36,185 bases of DNA from Ectothiorhodospiraceae bacterium (GCA_007117515.1 SKGQ01000140.1:1-36185), one strand, 5' to 3'; numbered from the stretch's first letter, positions 28,617 through 36,185 are shown. Translations and numbers: made by a program. Notes: a model not told the origin generated them from the sequence alone.

Positions 28617-29573
28617 TCAGAGCAGCGTGCGGATCGGTGCGCCAGCGCGCCAGGTGCGGATGTTTTCCGCAACCTGGTCACAGATGCGCTGCCGCGCCTC
28701 ACGACTCGCCCAGGCGGTATGGGGCGTGACGATCAGGTTCGGTATACCGCCTTCCAGCAGCACATTGCCGTTCCTTGGAGGCTCTTCGCTGAGCACGTCA
28801 AAACCCGCACCGCCCAACCGCCCCGCGCGCAGCGCCTCAGCCAGCGCCCCCTCGTCCACCAGTCCGCCACGGGCGGTATTGATGAGAAGGGCATCCCGCT
28901 TCATCGCGGCCAGTTCCGGGGCACCGATCAGATTCCGGGTCGCCTCGGTAAGGGGACAATGCAGACTCAGCACATCCACCTGCGGCAGGAGCTCCGCCAG
29001 CGGTAACCGTCCGGGAGTCTCGCCACCACTGCCCGGCCGCTGCGCCAGCAGGACCCGCATACCAAAGGCCTCGGCGAGCAGCGCAACCCGCTTGCCCAGG
29101 GTTCCATGGCCAACAATGCCCAGGGTCAGGCCGGCGAGTTCACGGACCGGATAATCGAGCAGGCAGAATTGCGGGGCCTGCTGCCAGTCGCCGCGCGCCA
29201 CCGCGGCGGAATAGTCGAGCAAGCGGGTGCTCAGCGCCAACATCAGTCCCAGTGCGTGCTGGGCCACCGCGTCCGTGCCGTAGCCACGCGCGTTGCAGAC
29301 CTGGATTCCGGCATCGGCACAGGCGTCGAGGTCAATATTGTTGGTCCCGGTGGCGGCAACGCAGATCAGTTTCGGGGGCTTTTCCAGCGCCTGTATCTGC
29401 GGACGCCGGATGATGACCTTGTTGCTGATTACCACATCATGGCCGCGCATGCGTGCAACGGTGGCCTCTGCGTCGGTGCGGTCATGACAGTGCAGACTGT
29501 CGACGGCATCGCGCACGGCATCAAGGCTGACGCCCTCACCCACCGTCTCGCTGTCCAGAAACACCGCCTTCAT
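28617..29573 (-). CDS. D-2-hydroxyacid dehydrogenase (hydroxypyruvate/glycerate reductase type)
   Basis: This is a 318-residue NAD(P)-dependent D-2-hydroxyacid dehydrogenase. The substrate-domain signature AATGTNNIDLDAC is near 73-85, the nucleotide-binding GHGTLG at 155-160, and the catalytic Arg235 (NTARGG), Glu264 (SEEPP) and His285 (TPHTAW) are all present. AATGTNNID and the overall wording favour glycerate dehydrogenase/hydroxypyruvate reductase over lactate or phosphoglycerate dehydrogenase, but substrate choice is inferred. AGGAGG lies seven bases before the ATG at 29573; a longer frame starting at 29648 lacks support. Confidence 0.9.
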   Translation of the reverse strand: MKAVFLDSETVGEGVSLDAVRDAVDSLHCHDRTDAEATVARMRGHDVVISNKVIIRRPQIQALEKPPKLICVAATGTNNIDLDACADAGIQVCNARGYGTDAVAQHALGLMLALSTRLLDYSAAVARGDWQQAPQFCLLDYPVRELAGLTLGIVGHGTLGKRVALLAEAFGMRVLLAQRPGSGGETPGRLPLAELLPQVDVLSLHCPLTEATRNLIGAPELAAMKRDALLINTARGGLVDEGALAEALRAGRLGGAGFDVLSEEPPRNGNVLLEGGIPNLIVTPHTAWASREARQRICDQVAENIRTWRAGAPIRTLL

Positions 29574-29782
29574 CAATACCTCCTGCCCCGCCAGTAGCGG
29601 TCTTGGCGGACACGGGCCAGTTGTACACACCTTTGACAAGGCGCGCATCAGACCCGAGACACGACGCGGAAACCCGAGAACGCCGATAATTTAACGAAAT
29701 TTCATTGCCTTAGGGCCGCATTTACAAGCCCTTTTCCATGCGTCGGGCCGACGAACCCGGTTCGGGCAGCGCCAGCCCGACT

Positions 29783-29803
29783 TTGTCCACACAGTTATCC
29801 ACA
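29783..29803 (+). promoter_or_regulatory. Tandem DnaA-box-like 9-mers upstream of dusB
   Basis: TTATCCACA at 29795-29803 is a perfect DnaA box. TTGTCCACA at 29783-29791 differs at one base, in the same orientation 12 bases upstream. They lie just before the candidate dusB promoter, so DnaA could modulate transcription there. The 293-base gap (29574-29866) also has an AT-rich patch at 29687-29730 but no array of boxes. Confidence 0.45.
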
Positions 29804-29808
29804 GATGC

Positions 29809-29836
29809 TTGCACCACGAATTTGCGAGGGTATCAT
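29809..29836 (+). promoter_or_regulatory. Candidate dusB promoter
   Basis: TATCAT at 29831-29836 matches the -10 consensus at 5 of 6 positions. TTGCAC at 29809-29814 is a weak -35 with a 16-base spacer. The predicted start of transcription is about 24 bases before the dusB ATG, and the DnaA-box-like sites end five bases upstream of the -35. Confidence 0.35.
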
Positions 29837-29866
29837 CCCCGAGGAATCCTCCCAGATTTCTTGCCC

Positions 29867-30847
29867 ATGCAAATCGGACCGTATCGCTTCTGCGGCCAGG
29901 TCGTGCTCGCCCCGATGGCCGGCGTCACCGACCTGCCTTTCAGGCAACTCTGCCGGCGTCTCGGCGCGGCCATGGCGGTGTCCGAAATGCTGACGGCGAA
30001 CCCGGACCTGCAGGATAGTCGCAAGACACTTCTGCGCGCCGCCCACGCCGGTGAGCCCGAACCGCGCAGCATCCAGATCGCCGGCGCCGAACCCGCGATG
30101 CTGGCCAATGCCGCTCGGCATAACGTCGCTCACGGAGCCCAGATCATCGACATCAACATGGGCTGCCCGGCGAAGAAGGTCTGCAACCGCCTTGCCGGCT
30201 CCGCGCTGCTGGCCGAACCGGATCTGGTCCGCGATATTCTGCAGGCCGTCACCGAAGCGGTGGAGGTGCCCGTGACGCTGAAGATCCGCACTGGCCCCGA
30301 CCGCGACAATCGCAATGCCGTGGAGATTGCCCGCCTGGCCGACGCCTGCGGCATTCAGGCGCTGGCGGTGCACGGTCGCACACGGGCCGATGCCTACCGC
30401 GGCGAGGCAGAGCACGAGACCCTGCGCGCGGTGCGCCAGGTCTTTTCGCGGACCCTGCTCGCCAATGGCGACATCGCCTCGCCGGAGCGGGCATCAGAAG
30501 TCCTGGCCTCCACCGGTGCGGACGGCGTGATGATCGGTCGTGGTGCCCAGGGGCGGCCATGGATCTTTCGCGAGATCCAGCACTTTCTCGATACCGGTGA
30601 GCACCTGCCAGCACCCGCAGCGGATGAGATCGAGCAGCACTTCCTCGCCCACATCCAGGCACTGCACGCATTCTACGGGGAACGCCAGGGGCTGCGGATC
30701 GCACGTAAGCACATCGGCTGGTATCTGGCAGGCCAGCCTGGTGGCGAGGCCAGTCGCAAACAGTTGATGGCGGCTCAGTCCGGCACCGAGCAACTGCGCC
30801 AGATCCGCGACCACTTCGCCCGCCTGACGCGCGCCGAGGCCGCCTGA
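29867..30847 (+). CDS. dusB: tRNA-dihydrouridine synthase B
   Basis: DusB reduces uridine to dihydrouridine at a D-loop position of tRNA using FMN and NADPH. The 326-residue product has the Dus signature LAPMAGVTDLPFRQL near 14-28, the catalytic-loop NMGCPAKKV with Cys100, the tRNA/FMN motif VHGRTRADAY, ANGDIASPE and GVMIGRGAQGRPW. The wording matches DusB rather than DusA or DusC. The start is the ATG at 29867; the frame is open 43 codons upstream but that part covers the promoter region. In enterobacteria dusB is followed by fis; here a J-domain gene overlaps its stop codon and no fis is seen. Confidence 0.94.
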   Translation: MQIGPYRFCGQVVLAPMAGVTDLPFRQLCRRLGAAMAVSEMLTANPDLQDSRKTLLRAAHAGEPEPRSIQIAGAEPAMLANAARHNVAHGAQIIDINMGCPAKKVCNRLAGSALLAEPDLVRDILQAVTEAVEVPVTLKIRTGPDRDNRNAVEIARLADACGIQALAVHGRTRADAYRGEAEHETLRAVRQVFSRTLLANGDIASPERASEVLASTGADGVMIGRGAQGRPWIFREIQHFLDTGEHLPAPAADEIEQHFLAHIQALHAFYGERQGLRIARKHIGWYLAGQPGGEASRKQLMAAQSGTEQLRQIRDHFARLTRAEAA

Positions 30848-31236
30848 TGCAGTCGCTACGCTGGCTGGCTATGATCATGGGCATGCTGTTCGGCTACAGC
30901 CTGGCCGGTCCTATCGGTGGTCTGGTGGGGCTTGCAGGTGGTTGGTGGCTGTGCCGTCGCAATGTGCTGAAGGCACCGCCACCGCCTCCTCCCCGGCGGC
31001 AGGCGGCCAGCCAATCCAGCGACAGAGTGAATGCCGCCTACCGGGAACTGGGAGTCGATCCGCATGCCTCAATGGAGGAGGTGCGGACGGCCTATCGGCG
31101 ACGACTCAGCCGGACACACCCGGACAAGCTCGCTGCCAGCGGGGCCGACAAGGCGACACTGGACGCCGCAGCCGGTCGCACCCATGCCCTCCGAGAGGCC
31201 TATGACACAATCCGCAAGGCAAGAGCCGGTGAATAA
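30847..31236 (+). CDS. Membrane-anchored J-domain protein (DjlA-like, short)
   Basis: This is a 129-residue protein with a Gly-rich hydrophobic N-terminus (residues 7-36), a proline run at 44-49 and a C-terminal J domain. The domain shows AYRELGVDPHASMEEVRTAYRR and the invariant HPD at 91-93, so it should stimulate a DnaK-type ATPase at the membrane. The plan resembles DjlA, which has a membrane anchor and C-terminal J domain, but the central TerB-like domain is missing. The ATG overlaps the dusB stop by one base, indicating coupling. The partner Hsp70 and client are not in the window. Confidence 0.87.
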   Translation: MQSLRWLAMIMGMLFGYSLAGPIGGLVGLAGGWWLCRRNVLKAPPPPPPRRQAASQSSDRVNAAYRELGVDPHASMEEVRTAYRRRLSRTHPDKLAASGADKATLDAAAGRTHALREAYDTIRKARAGE

Positions 31237-31263
31237 CCGACAGCCCGGCAGACGGGAGACGAT

Positions 31264-32265
31264 ATGACGCGACTCAAGGACATCCCGGTGGTGGTGGCCA
31301 GCGGTACCAAATTCGAGACCGAACAGGGGTTCCGCGCCATCAAGAACGGGGTAAAGCAGCAGCCCCAGGCAACGCCGGTTCCGCGCGGCCAGAAGCCGTC
31401 ATGGCTGCGAGCCCGGATTCCGGCTGGCGCTGGCTATGAGTCGGTCAAGCGCAACGTCCGCGAGCACCGGCTGAGCACCGTCTGCGAGGAATCCATGTGT
31501 CCCAATATCGGCGAGTGCTGGAACGCCGGTACCGCGACCATCATGCTGATGGGTTCGGTCTGCACCCGGGCCTGCCGCTTCTGTGCCGTCGACACCGGCA
31601 ATCCGAAAGGCTGGCTGGACACACAGGAACCGGCCAACACCGCCGAATCCGTGCAGTTGATGGGACTCAACTATGTGGTGCTGACCTCGGTGGACCGGGA
31701 TGATCTGGCAGATGGCGGCGCCGGGCACTATGCAGCCTGCGTGCAGGCGGTCAAGGCACTGACCCCGGACACCGCGGTGGAAGCGCTAACACCGGATTTC
31801 TGCGGTCGCCTGGCGGATGTGGAAACCGTGGTCGACTCCGGCCTGGAGGTATTCGCCCAGAACGTCGAGACCGTGCGCCGCTTGACCCATCCGGTGCGCG
31901 ACCCCCGTGCCTCCTACGAACAGACCCTGGCCGTGCTGGCCCACGCCAAGCAGCATCGACCGGAGGTGCTGACCAAGACCAGTCTGATGCTGGGGCTCGG
32001 TGAGACCGAGGACGAGATCCGGCAGACACTGGAGGATCTGCGTGCCGCCAGCGTGGATATCGTGACCTTCGGTCAGTACCTGCGGCCGACGGTGAATCAC
32101 CTGCCGGTGGAGCGCTACGTGACACCGGACGAATTCGCCCGCTATCGGGAATGGGGGCTGGCGATGGGCTTTCTCGAGGTCGTCTCCGGACCGCTGGTGC
32201 GCTCCAGCTACCGCGCCGACAAGGTACTGGAGAAAAACAACGTGGGCCTGGGCGACGCCGTCTGA
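31264..32265 (+). CDS. lipA: Lipoyl synthase
   Basis: LipA inserts two sulfurs into octanoyl groups on lipoyl domains using radical SAM chemistry. The 333-residue protein has the auxiliary cluster cysteines in [12 protein letters not shown] (Cys74, 79, 85) and the radical SAM cluster CTRACRFC (Cys100, 104, 107), followed by VDTGNP and conserved [18 protein letters not shown]. The C-terminal SSYRADK with the conserved Arg-Ser-Ser-Tyr is present. The N-terminal extension of about 45 residues is a little longer than in E. coli. GGGAG precedes the ATG. lipB, often adjacent, is not in the window. Confidence 0.97.
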   Translation: MTRLKDIPVVVASGTKFETEQGFRAIKNGVKQQPQATPVPRGQKPSWLRARIPAGAGYESVKRNVREHRLSTVCEESMCPNIGECWNAGTATIMLMGSVCTRACRFCAVDTGNPKGWLDTQEPANTAESVQLMGLNYVVLTSVDRDDLADGGAGHYAACVQAVKALTPDTAVEALTPDFCGRLADVETVVDSGLEVFAQNVETVRRLTHPVRDPRASYEQTLAVLAHAKQHRPEVLTKTSLMLGLGETEDEIRQTLEDLRAASVDIVTFGQYLRPTVNHLPVERYVTPDEFARYREWGLAMGFLEVVSGPLVRSSYRADKVLEKNNVGLGDAV

Positions 32266-32339
32266 AGCATCGCCCCGACCGACGTTCAGGCCCAGGCCCC
32301 GCATAGGGGAGCGCCGGTCTATCCGGCACCCGTGTTTCC

Positions 32340-33734
32340 CTACAGCACCGCCTCTGCTTCCAGCGCCAGCCGCGAGCGTTCCACATCCTGCAGCGTGACG
32401 TGCGCGGCGTGGGGCCAGCGGCGGAAGCGCTGCACCAGGTAGGTCAGCCCGCAGGTGGTCGCCGTCAGGTACGGGCTGTCGATCTGATTGACGTTACCGA
32501 TGCAGACGATCTTGGTGTTGCGACCAGCGCGGGTGATCAGGCTCTTGATCTGTTTCGGTGAAAGGTTCTGGGCCTCGTCGATGATCAGCAGGGTGTCATT
32601 GAAAGTGCGGCCGCGCATGAAGCCCGGCGCCCGGAACAGGATCCGACCGGACAGCATTTCCCGTGTCGCCGCCGCCGCCCAGCCGTCATCGGTACGCAGC
32701 AGGCTCTCCAGGTTGTCCTGGATGCCGCCCATCCAGGGCGCCATCTTTTCCTCTTCGGTGCCGGGCAGGAAGCCGATGTCCTCACCCATGGAGACCGTCT
32801 CACGGGTGACGATAATGCGTTCGAAACGCCGATCCTCGTAGACCTGGTACAGTGCCGCCGCCAGCGCCATGTAGGTCTTGCCGGTACCGGCCACACCGGC
32901 CATCGTGACCAGATCGATTTCGCTATCAAGCAGTATGTTGAGGGCGAAATTCTGCCGCGCATTGTGCGCCGTCACGCCCCAGACGGCGTGCCGGTCGTTG
33001 CGGAAATCCCGACACACCTCAAGTTCTGCGACATCTCCCTCCAGGCTGCGCACAATCGCCTCGAAACCGCTGCCCTCGCTCTCGCAGACGAGCTGCCCGG
33101 GGGTCCAGTCCCGGACCAGGCTGCCATGAACGCGATACCAGCTGCGGCCGTTACGGGTCCACGATTCGACACCCTCCGACAGTTCCTCCCAGAAGGCCTC
33201 GCCAGCGACCGTGACGCCGCTGCTCATGGCCTCGATGTCGTCGATCACCCGGTCGTTGCGGTAGTCCTCCACCGGTATCTGCAACGCGGCGCATTTGACC
33301 CGGAGATTGATGTCCTTGCTGACCAGAATCACGGTCTCGTCCGGCCGTGCGTTCTGCAGCGCCTGCACCTCGGCGATGATGCGATTGTCGGCGGACGACC
33401 GATCGAGGACCGGGCTGAGCGGCACATCCGAGGCCAGCGGGAAGTACAGCCGACCGCTGGCGCCGGCCGCATCGGGGTGCAGGTTTACCGGTACGCCGTC
33501 ACGTACCTGATCCTGGTCCACCTGATCGAGCAACAGACCCAGACTGCGGGTCGCCTGACGGGCACTCCGGGAGAGATCGGTGGTGCCGCGCTTGAGCCGA
33601 TCCAGCTCCTCGAGCACGGTAATCGGGATGATGACGCTGTGTTCTTCAAAACGGCAGATCGAGGCGGGGTCGTGAATCAGGACGTTGGTGTCGAGGACGT
33701 AGCTGCGGCGGGCCTTCTTCTCGATTCTGACCAT
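32340..33734 (-). CDS. PIN domain plus PhoH-like ATPase
   Basis: This is a 464-residue fusion of an N-terminal PIN nuclease domain and a C-terminal PhoH ATPase (the YlaK/PhoH2 type). The PIN part has YVLDTNVLIHD with Asp15, further acidic residues in LEEL (42-43) and SSADNR (Asp116), and VSKDINLR (Asp141), so the metal site looks complete. The PhoH part has Walker A GVAGTGKT at 280-287 and Walker B LLIIDEAQN with Asp386-Glu387. Related mycobacterial PhoH2 proteins act as RNA helicase/ribonucleases and pair with an antitoxin; no small antitoxin gene is visible beside this one. The ATG at 33734 is preceded by GGAGG. Confidence 0.92.
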   Translation of the reverse strand: MVRIEKKARRSYVLDTNVLIHDPASICRFEEHSVIIPITVLEELDRLKRGTTDLSRSARQATRSLGLLLDQVDQDQVRDGVPVNLHPDAAGASGRLYFPLASDVPLSPVLDRSSADNRIIAEVQALQNARPDETVILVSKDINLRVKCAALQIPVEDYRNDRVIDDIEAMSSGVTVAGEAFWEELSEGVESWTRNGRSWYRVHGSLVRDWTPGQLVCESEGSGFEAIVRSLEGDVAELEVCRDFRNDRHAVWGVTAHNARQNFALNILLDSEIDLVTMAGVAGTGKTYMALAAALYQVYEDRRFERIIVTRETVSMGEDIGFLPGTEEEKMAPWMGGIQDNLESLLRTDDGWAAAATREMLSGRILFRAPGFMRGRTFNDTLLIIDEAQNLSPKQIKSLITRAGRNTKIVCIGNVNQIDSPYLTATTCGLTYLVQRFRRWPHAAHVTLQDVERSRLALEAEAVL

Positions 33735-33958
33735 TGCACCTCCAGTGGCCGGGTGACGAATCTGGCGAAACCGTGGTTCGAGAATACCCCCTGCATGTGA
33801 CAGGAACCAGCATGGTTTCAAAGCCTGACATGCGGATTTTGGTCCGCCCCAGGGAACTGCGTCAGAACCCGATATCGTCCTGCAAGCCAAGTTCATTTAC
33901 GAAAAACGGTGAGAGATGCGGAGTCCCGCACCTATTCCGATAGCGCTGGGGCCAGTGC

Positions 33959-34012
33959 AAGCTTTTTCTTGGCCTGACGTCCCGTTGGTCCAACAGGGCC
34001 AAGAAAAAACTT
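33959..34012 (+). repeat. 54-base hairpin unit, copy 1
   Basis: AAGCTTTTTCTTGGCC (33959-33974) pairs with GGCCAAGAAAAAACTT (33997-34012) at 15 of 16 positions, around a 22-base loop that starts TGACG and ends CAACAG. T-rich left and A-rich right arms are the reverse of an intrinsic terminator. A second unit in opposite orientation lies at 34116-34170. Confidence 0.75.
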
Positions 34013-34115
34013 CCACTGTCCATGATGTTGCTCCGTCGGGACTGCGGTCATCGGGCCTCATCGGCAGCCGCACAAGCGCCGCCGTCCCGGCTTGCACAGA
34101 GTGCCGGGGGAGGAG

Positions 34116-34170
34116 AAGGTTTTTCTTCGGACCTGTTGAACCGGAGGTTCGTCAGTCCGAAAAAAAGCTT
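34116..34170 (-). repeat. 54-base hairpin unit, copy 2 (inverted)
   Basis: Read on the minus strand, this unit starts AAGCTTTTT, has loop ends TGACG and CAACAG, and a 22-base loop, as copy 1. The loops agree at 16 of 22 positions. The inner stem differs from copy 1 at two positions on both sides (C-G to A-T and T-A to C-G), so pairing is kept. The outer stem has two mismatches and a one-base bulge. Within this loop GAACC and GGTTC form an extra small stem. Confidence 0.72.
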
Positions 34171-34264
34171 GTCCTCACACGGCACGAAGCCTGGTGAGGT
34201 CCGAGATCGGCTAGGCGAGCGAAAGTTCTCGGGGATCCCGCCAGGCTGGGAGATCCGGAGTAAT

Positions 34265-34834
34265 TCAGCGTTGCCCCAGGAGCTGGCGCTTCAGGCTGCT
34301 GGACAGCGGTTCCTCGCCGAGCCAGATGCCGAAATAGGCGCGGGCGAAATCCTCGCCTTCGACGTTGCCCACCGCCTCGCCGTTGAAATACAGGGTGCCG
34401 CCCTCGCCCGGGATGTATTCAAAGGCGTAGCGGTCTCCCTCCCCGACGTCTTCGTACAGGCCGGCGAGGTAGGCGAAACGATCCTCGACCCGGGCGTAGG
34501 TTTCCTCGTCGAGCTGACGCTCCAGCATCTGCCGGGTGGCCTCGTTGATGTCATCGGCATCGATGCTGCGCAGGTACTCGATCTCCAGCCGCCGCGTGAC
34601 ATCCCTCGTCAGCACCTCGTCCCGCTCGATGTCCTGCGGCCCGTAAAAGCCGGCAACATAAACCTTGAATACCCGCGCATAGCGGGCCGTGCCATAGCCG
34701 TAGAGGTCCAGCACCTGGCCGTTCACGGTCATTTCCCGCGCCAGGCTAACGCCATCCTGGGTCGCCTTCCCAGCGAATGCAGGCGAGGTGCCAAGCAGAA
34801 GCACCAGCATCAACAACAGCCATCGATTACTCAT
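34265..34834 (-). CDS. Chalcone isomerase-like periplasmic protein
   Basis: This is a 189-residue secreted protein of the chalcone isomerase-like family. A signal peptide (LLLMLVLLLGTSPAFA, cleavage near 21) precedes the domain: GVSLAREMTVNGQVLDLYGYGTARYARVFKVYVAGFY split over 28-64, then YLRSIDADDINEA and the C-terminal FARAYFGIWLGEEPLS that typifies this fold. Bacterial members lack evidence of flavonoid chemistry and may bind fatty acids or other lipids; function here is unknown. GAGG lies seven bases before the ATG at 34834; the longer open frame is antisense to nothing known but lacks a signal peptide. Confidence 0.87.
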   Translation of the reverse strand: MSNRWLLLMLVLLLGTSPAFAGKATQDGVSLAREMTVNGQVLDLYGYGTARYARVFKVYVAGFYGPQDIERDEVLTRDVTRRLEIEYLRSIDADDINEATRQMLERQLDEETYARVEDRFAYLAGLYEDVGEGDRYAFEYIPGEGGTLYFNGEAVGNVEGEDFARAYFGIWLGEEPLSSSLKRQLLGQR

Positions 34835-34934
34835 ATTCAACCTCGTTGTCCTCGTCCGTCGTCTGGCGATGGACGCTGATGGAGACAAGGATTTCCTTCT
34901 CTGCAGACCACGAATCATGAATAAGGTGCGACGC

Positions 34935-35004
34935 AAGGAAACCCTGATCCAATGCCACGTTTCCGCCCGAGATCGACATTCGGGAATCGTTCGGTGTTTC
35001 CCTA
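34935..35004. repeat. Intergenic repeat, short copy with both ends
   Basis: AAGGAAACCCTGATCCAAT at 34935-34953 matches the reverse complement of the repeat end motif at about 15 of 19 positions, and GGGAATCGTTCGGTGTTTCC (34982-35001) resembles the forward end. Together they bound a roughly 70-base element with inverted ends, as expected for a small MITE-like unit. The right end runs into the stop codon of the AEC transporter gene. Confidence 0.4.
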
Positions 35005-35880
35005 ACCCATCAGCCAGAACAACAAGGGCGGCAGCGTGAACACCGAGAGCACGGTAGAGACCACGACGAGGCCTGCGGTGGTTTCCGGATCCCGGTTGTA
35101 ACGCACCGCGAACAGGTAATTGAAAACGGCCACCGGCATCGCCGACTGCAGGATCAGGACGCTGCGGGCCACGCCCTCCATCTGGAAGGCCTCGGCAATC
35201 AGCACGCCGACCAGGAGGCCGCCACCGATCCGCACCACCGACAACCACAGCGCCCGCGGCAAGCGCGTCACCCGCAGACGCGCCAGCGACACGCCGAGCA
35301 TGACCAGCATCAGCGGGATCGTGAAGGCGCCCAGCAGACTGGTGGTGCTGTCCAGCCAGACCGGCGGCTGCAGGTCCGCCAGCAGAAAGATGACAGCCAC
35401 CACGGTCGCCAGAATCATCGGCTGCCGCCAGAGGTGGCCGGCACTACCGGAGCCGGCATACAGCCAGATGCCGAGGGTGAAATTCACCACCGAGAACACC
35501 GCCAGCACCACGATGGCCAACGCCAGGCCCTCATCGCCAAAAGCAAACAGGCAAAGCGGCAGCCCCATATTGCCGATGTTTGCGAACATCAATGGCGGCA
35601 GATAGGTTCGGTAAGGCAGTTTCAACGGCAATAGCACCGCCAGGCCGATCAGACCGAAAGCGACGATGCTGAGCAGCGTTGCCAGCGCCATCTGCCAGAG
35701 CTGATCCGCTGGCAGGGCAACGCCGGTCAAGGTGGAGAAAATCAGGCAGGGCGTACCCACCAGGGTGATAAGGTCTGCCATGCCACGGGTATCGAAGGGT
35801 CTGCTCTGGCGTGCCCAGACCCAGCCCACGGCAATGCAGAGCAGCACCGGCGTGACAACGTTGAACAAGGCCGCGGTCAT
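35002..35880 (-). CDS. AEC family transporter (auxin efflux carrier type)
   Basis: This 292-residue inner-membrane protein has about ten hydrophobic segments in two groups of five, split by a short charged region, the plan of the AEC/bile-acid-type carriers. The conserved FANIGNMGLPL motif in the first half and SAMPVAVFNYLFA in the second half (where the crossover usually is) are present. Bacterial AEC proteins export or import dicarboxylates such as malate or other small acids; the substrate cannot be predicted. The ATG at 35880, preceded by GAGGACAG, gives a normal N-terminus; the longer frame adds a hydrophilic stretch. The stop lies within the right end of the short repeat element. Confidence 0.88.
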   Translation of the reverse strand: MTAALFNVVTPVLLCIAVGWVWARQSRPFDTRGMADLITLVGTPCLIFSTLTGVALPADQLWQMALATLLSIVAFGLIGLAVLLPLKLPYRTYLPPLMFANIGNMGLPLCLFAFGDEGLALAIVVLAVFSVVNFTLGIWLYAGSGSAGHLWRQPMILATVVAVIFLLADLQPPVWLDSTTSLLGAFTIPLMLVMLGVSLARLRVTRLPRALWLSVVRIGGGLLVGVLIAEAFQMEGVARSVLILQSAMPVAVFNYLFAVRYNRDPETTAGLVVVSTVLSVFTLPPLLFWLMG

Positions 35881-36132
35881 GGCTGTCCTCATGGAGTCGG
35901 CGAGCGCTCGGCGAACCGCGACAAGGCAATGTGGACAGGAGTGCCGCACAGGTACACTTGCACAGTCCGCTGAAGCGCCCACAATTCAGGCGGGCATCGG
36001 CCGCGTTGGATCGGCGCGGCGGGAACCATACCGCAAACTCGGAACGCGGCAACATGCGCAGCCCTGGGCTTCGACCAGCGCTTCGCGAGTGCGCGTCATG
36101 ATTTCCGCCACGATCTGTTTCTGGAGACCTGT

Positions 36133-36185
36133 ATGACACCCAGGCTGTCTACCAGCCTTTGCCTGCTCCTCCTGCTCTTGTTCCC
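36133..36185 (+). CDS. N-terminus of a secreted protein (cut by window edge)
   Basis: An ATG at 36133, with GGAGACC about six bases upstream, opens a frame reading MTPRLSTSLCLLLLLLF to the window end. This is a typical signal peptide start with a polar head and a leucine core. The rest of the gene lies outside the window and the product is unknown. It is divergent from the AEC transporter gene, with about 250 bases between them in which I see no other gene. Confidence 0.55.
   Translation, partial: MTPRLSTSLCLLLLLLF

Larger units (their letters stand above)
33735..34264. other. 530-base non-coding gap with paired hairpins
   Basis: No gene is convincing here: open frames lack binding sites and recognisable products. 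The left part (33735-33958) should hold the PIN-PhoH promoter, but I found no strong one. Positions 33959-34170 contain two inverted hairpin units, and the bases between them (34013-34115) are also foldable (TGCGG with CCGCA; CGGGAC with GTCCCG). The right part (34171-34264) is unremarkable. Confidence 0.5.

Noticed and set aside
29783-29803. Replication origin at the DnaA-box-like pair
   Set aside because: There are only two sites, no dnaA, dnaN or gidA neighbours and no long AT-rich unwinding region.
32340-33734. PIN-PhoH gene as a toxin-antitoxin module
   Set aside because: No small antitoxin-like gene with a binding site lies directly upstream or downstream.
33735-33896. N-terminal extension of the PIN-PhoH protein
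   Set aside because: The PIN domain begins directly after the ATG at 33734, which has a good binding site; the extra 54 residues are Cys/Pro-rich and unlike the family.
33959-34170. Pair of intrinsic terminators
   Set aside because: The T-run is in the left arm and the A-run in the right arm on both strands, the opposite of an intrinsic terminator.
33959-34170. CRISPR array or retron RNA
   Set aside because: There are only two inverted units, no regular spacers, and no cas or reverse transcriptase gene nearby.

Overview
This is a GC-rich bacterial chromosome segment, densely packed with housekeeping genes. Gene content and order point to a gammaproteobacterium: the run rpoH-ftsX-ftsE-ftsY, then the two M16 peptidases, rsmD, coaD and ggt, matches the arrangement I recall from Pseudomonas, and coaBC-dut-algC-argB is also a gammaproteobacterial order. 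Many acidic, lysine-poor proteins and the extended YdbL/DUF1318 lipoprotein would fit a halophilic or haloalkaliphilic member such as an Ectothiorhodospiraceae relative. That placement is inference. I see no tRNA, rRNA, CRISPR array, prophage or transposase gene.

Layout. Positions 1-5800 hold small envelope or stress genes with loose spacing: a hypothetical periplasmic protein, NnrS, a DUF1318 lipoprotein, two divergent alpha/beta hydrolases and a DUF4124 coiled-coil protein. They are interspersed with copies of a short structured intergenic repeat. Positions 5800-15577 are one long minus-strand block: ftsY-ftsE-ftsX (overlapping), rpoH, radC, a small conserved-looking protein, coaBC, dut, algC with a membrane domain, and argB. 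From 15650 the plus strand carries an M16 peptidase pair, rsmD, coaD, ggt and a lone MlaC-like protein. Next comes a minus-strand SDR gene, then a plus-strand pair of a PrpE-type acyl-CoA synthetase and a Pat-type protein acyltransferase, and a DUF2726 protein. After a minus-strand hydroxyacid dehydrogenase come dusB, a membrane J-domain protein and lipA. The right end has minus-strand PIN-PhoH, chalcone-isomerase-like and AEC transporter genes, and the first codons of a secreted protein run off the edge.

Functional links. FtsY, FtsE and FtsX serve membrane protein targeting and division. CoaBC and CoaD are two steps of coenzyme A synthesis, and PrpE and Pat both use CoA chemistry; Pat-family enzymes typically silence acyl-CoA synthetases by acylating the lysine visible at the PrpE C-terminus.

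The most interesting signals are non-coding. (1) A nearly perfect CIRCE (HrcA) operator overlaps a candidate promoter of rpoH, which would put the heat-shock sigma factor under HrcA repression. (2) Two inverted copies of a 54-base hairpin unit with compensatory stem changes lie in the 530-base gap upstream of the PIN-PhoH gene. (3) A dispersed family of intergenic repeats carries the end motif AATCAGTGYTTCCTTA. (4) A possible small RNA ends in a textbook terminator near 22.1 kb. (5) Two DnaA-box-like 9-mers sit just upstream of a candidate dusB promoter. I found no complete novel multi-gene system.
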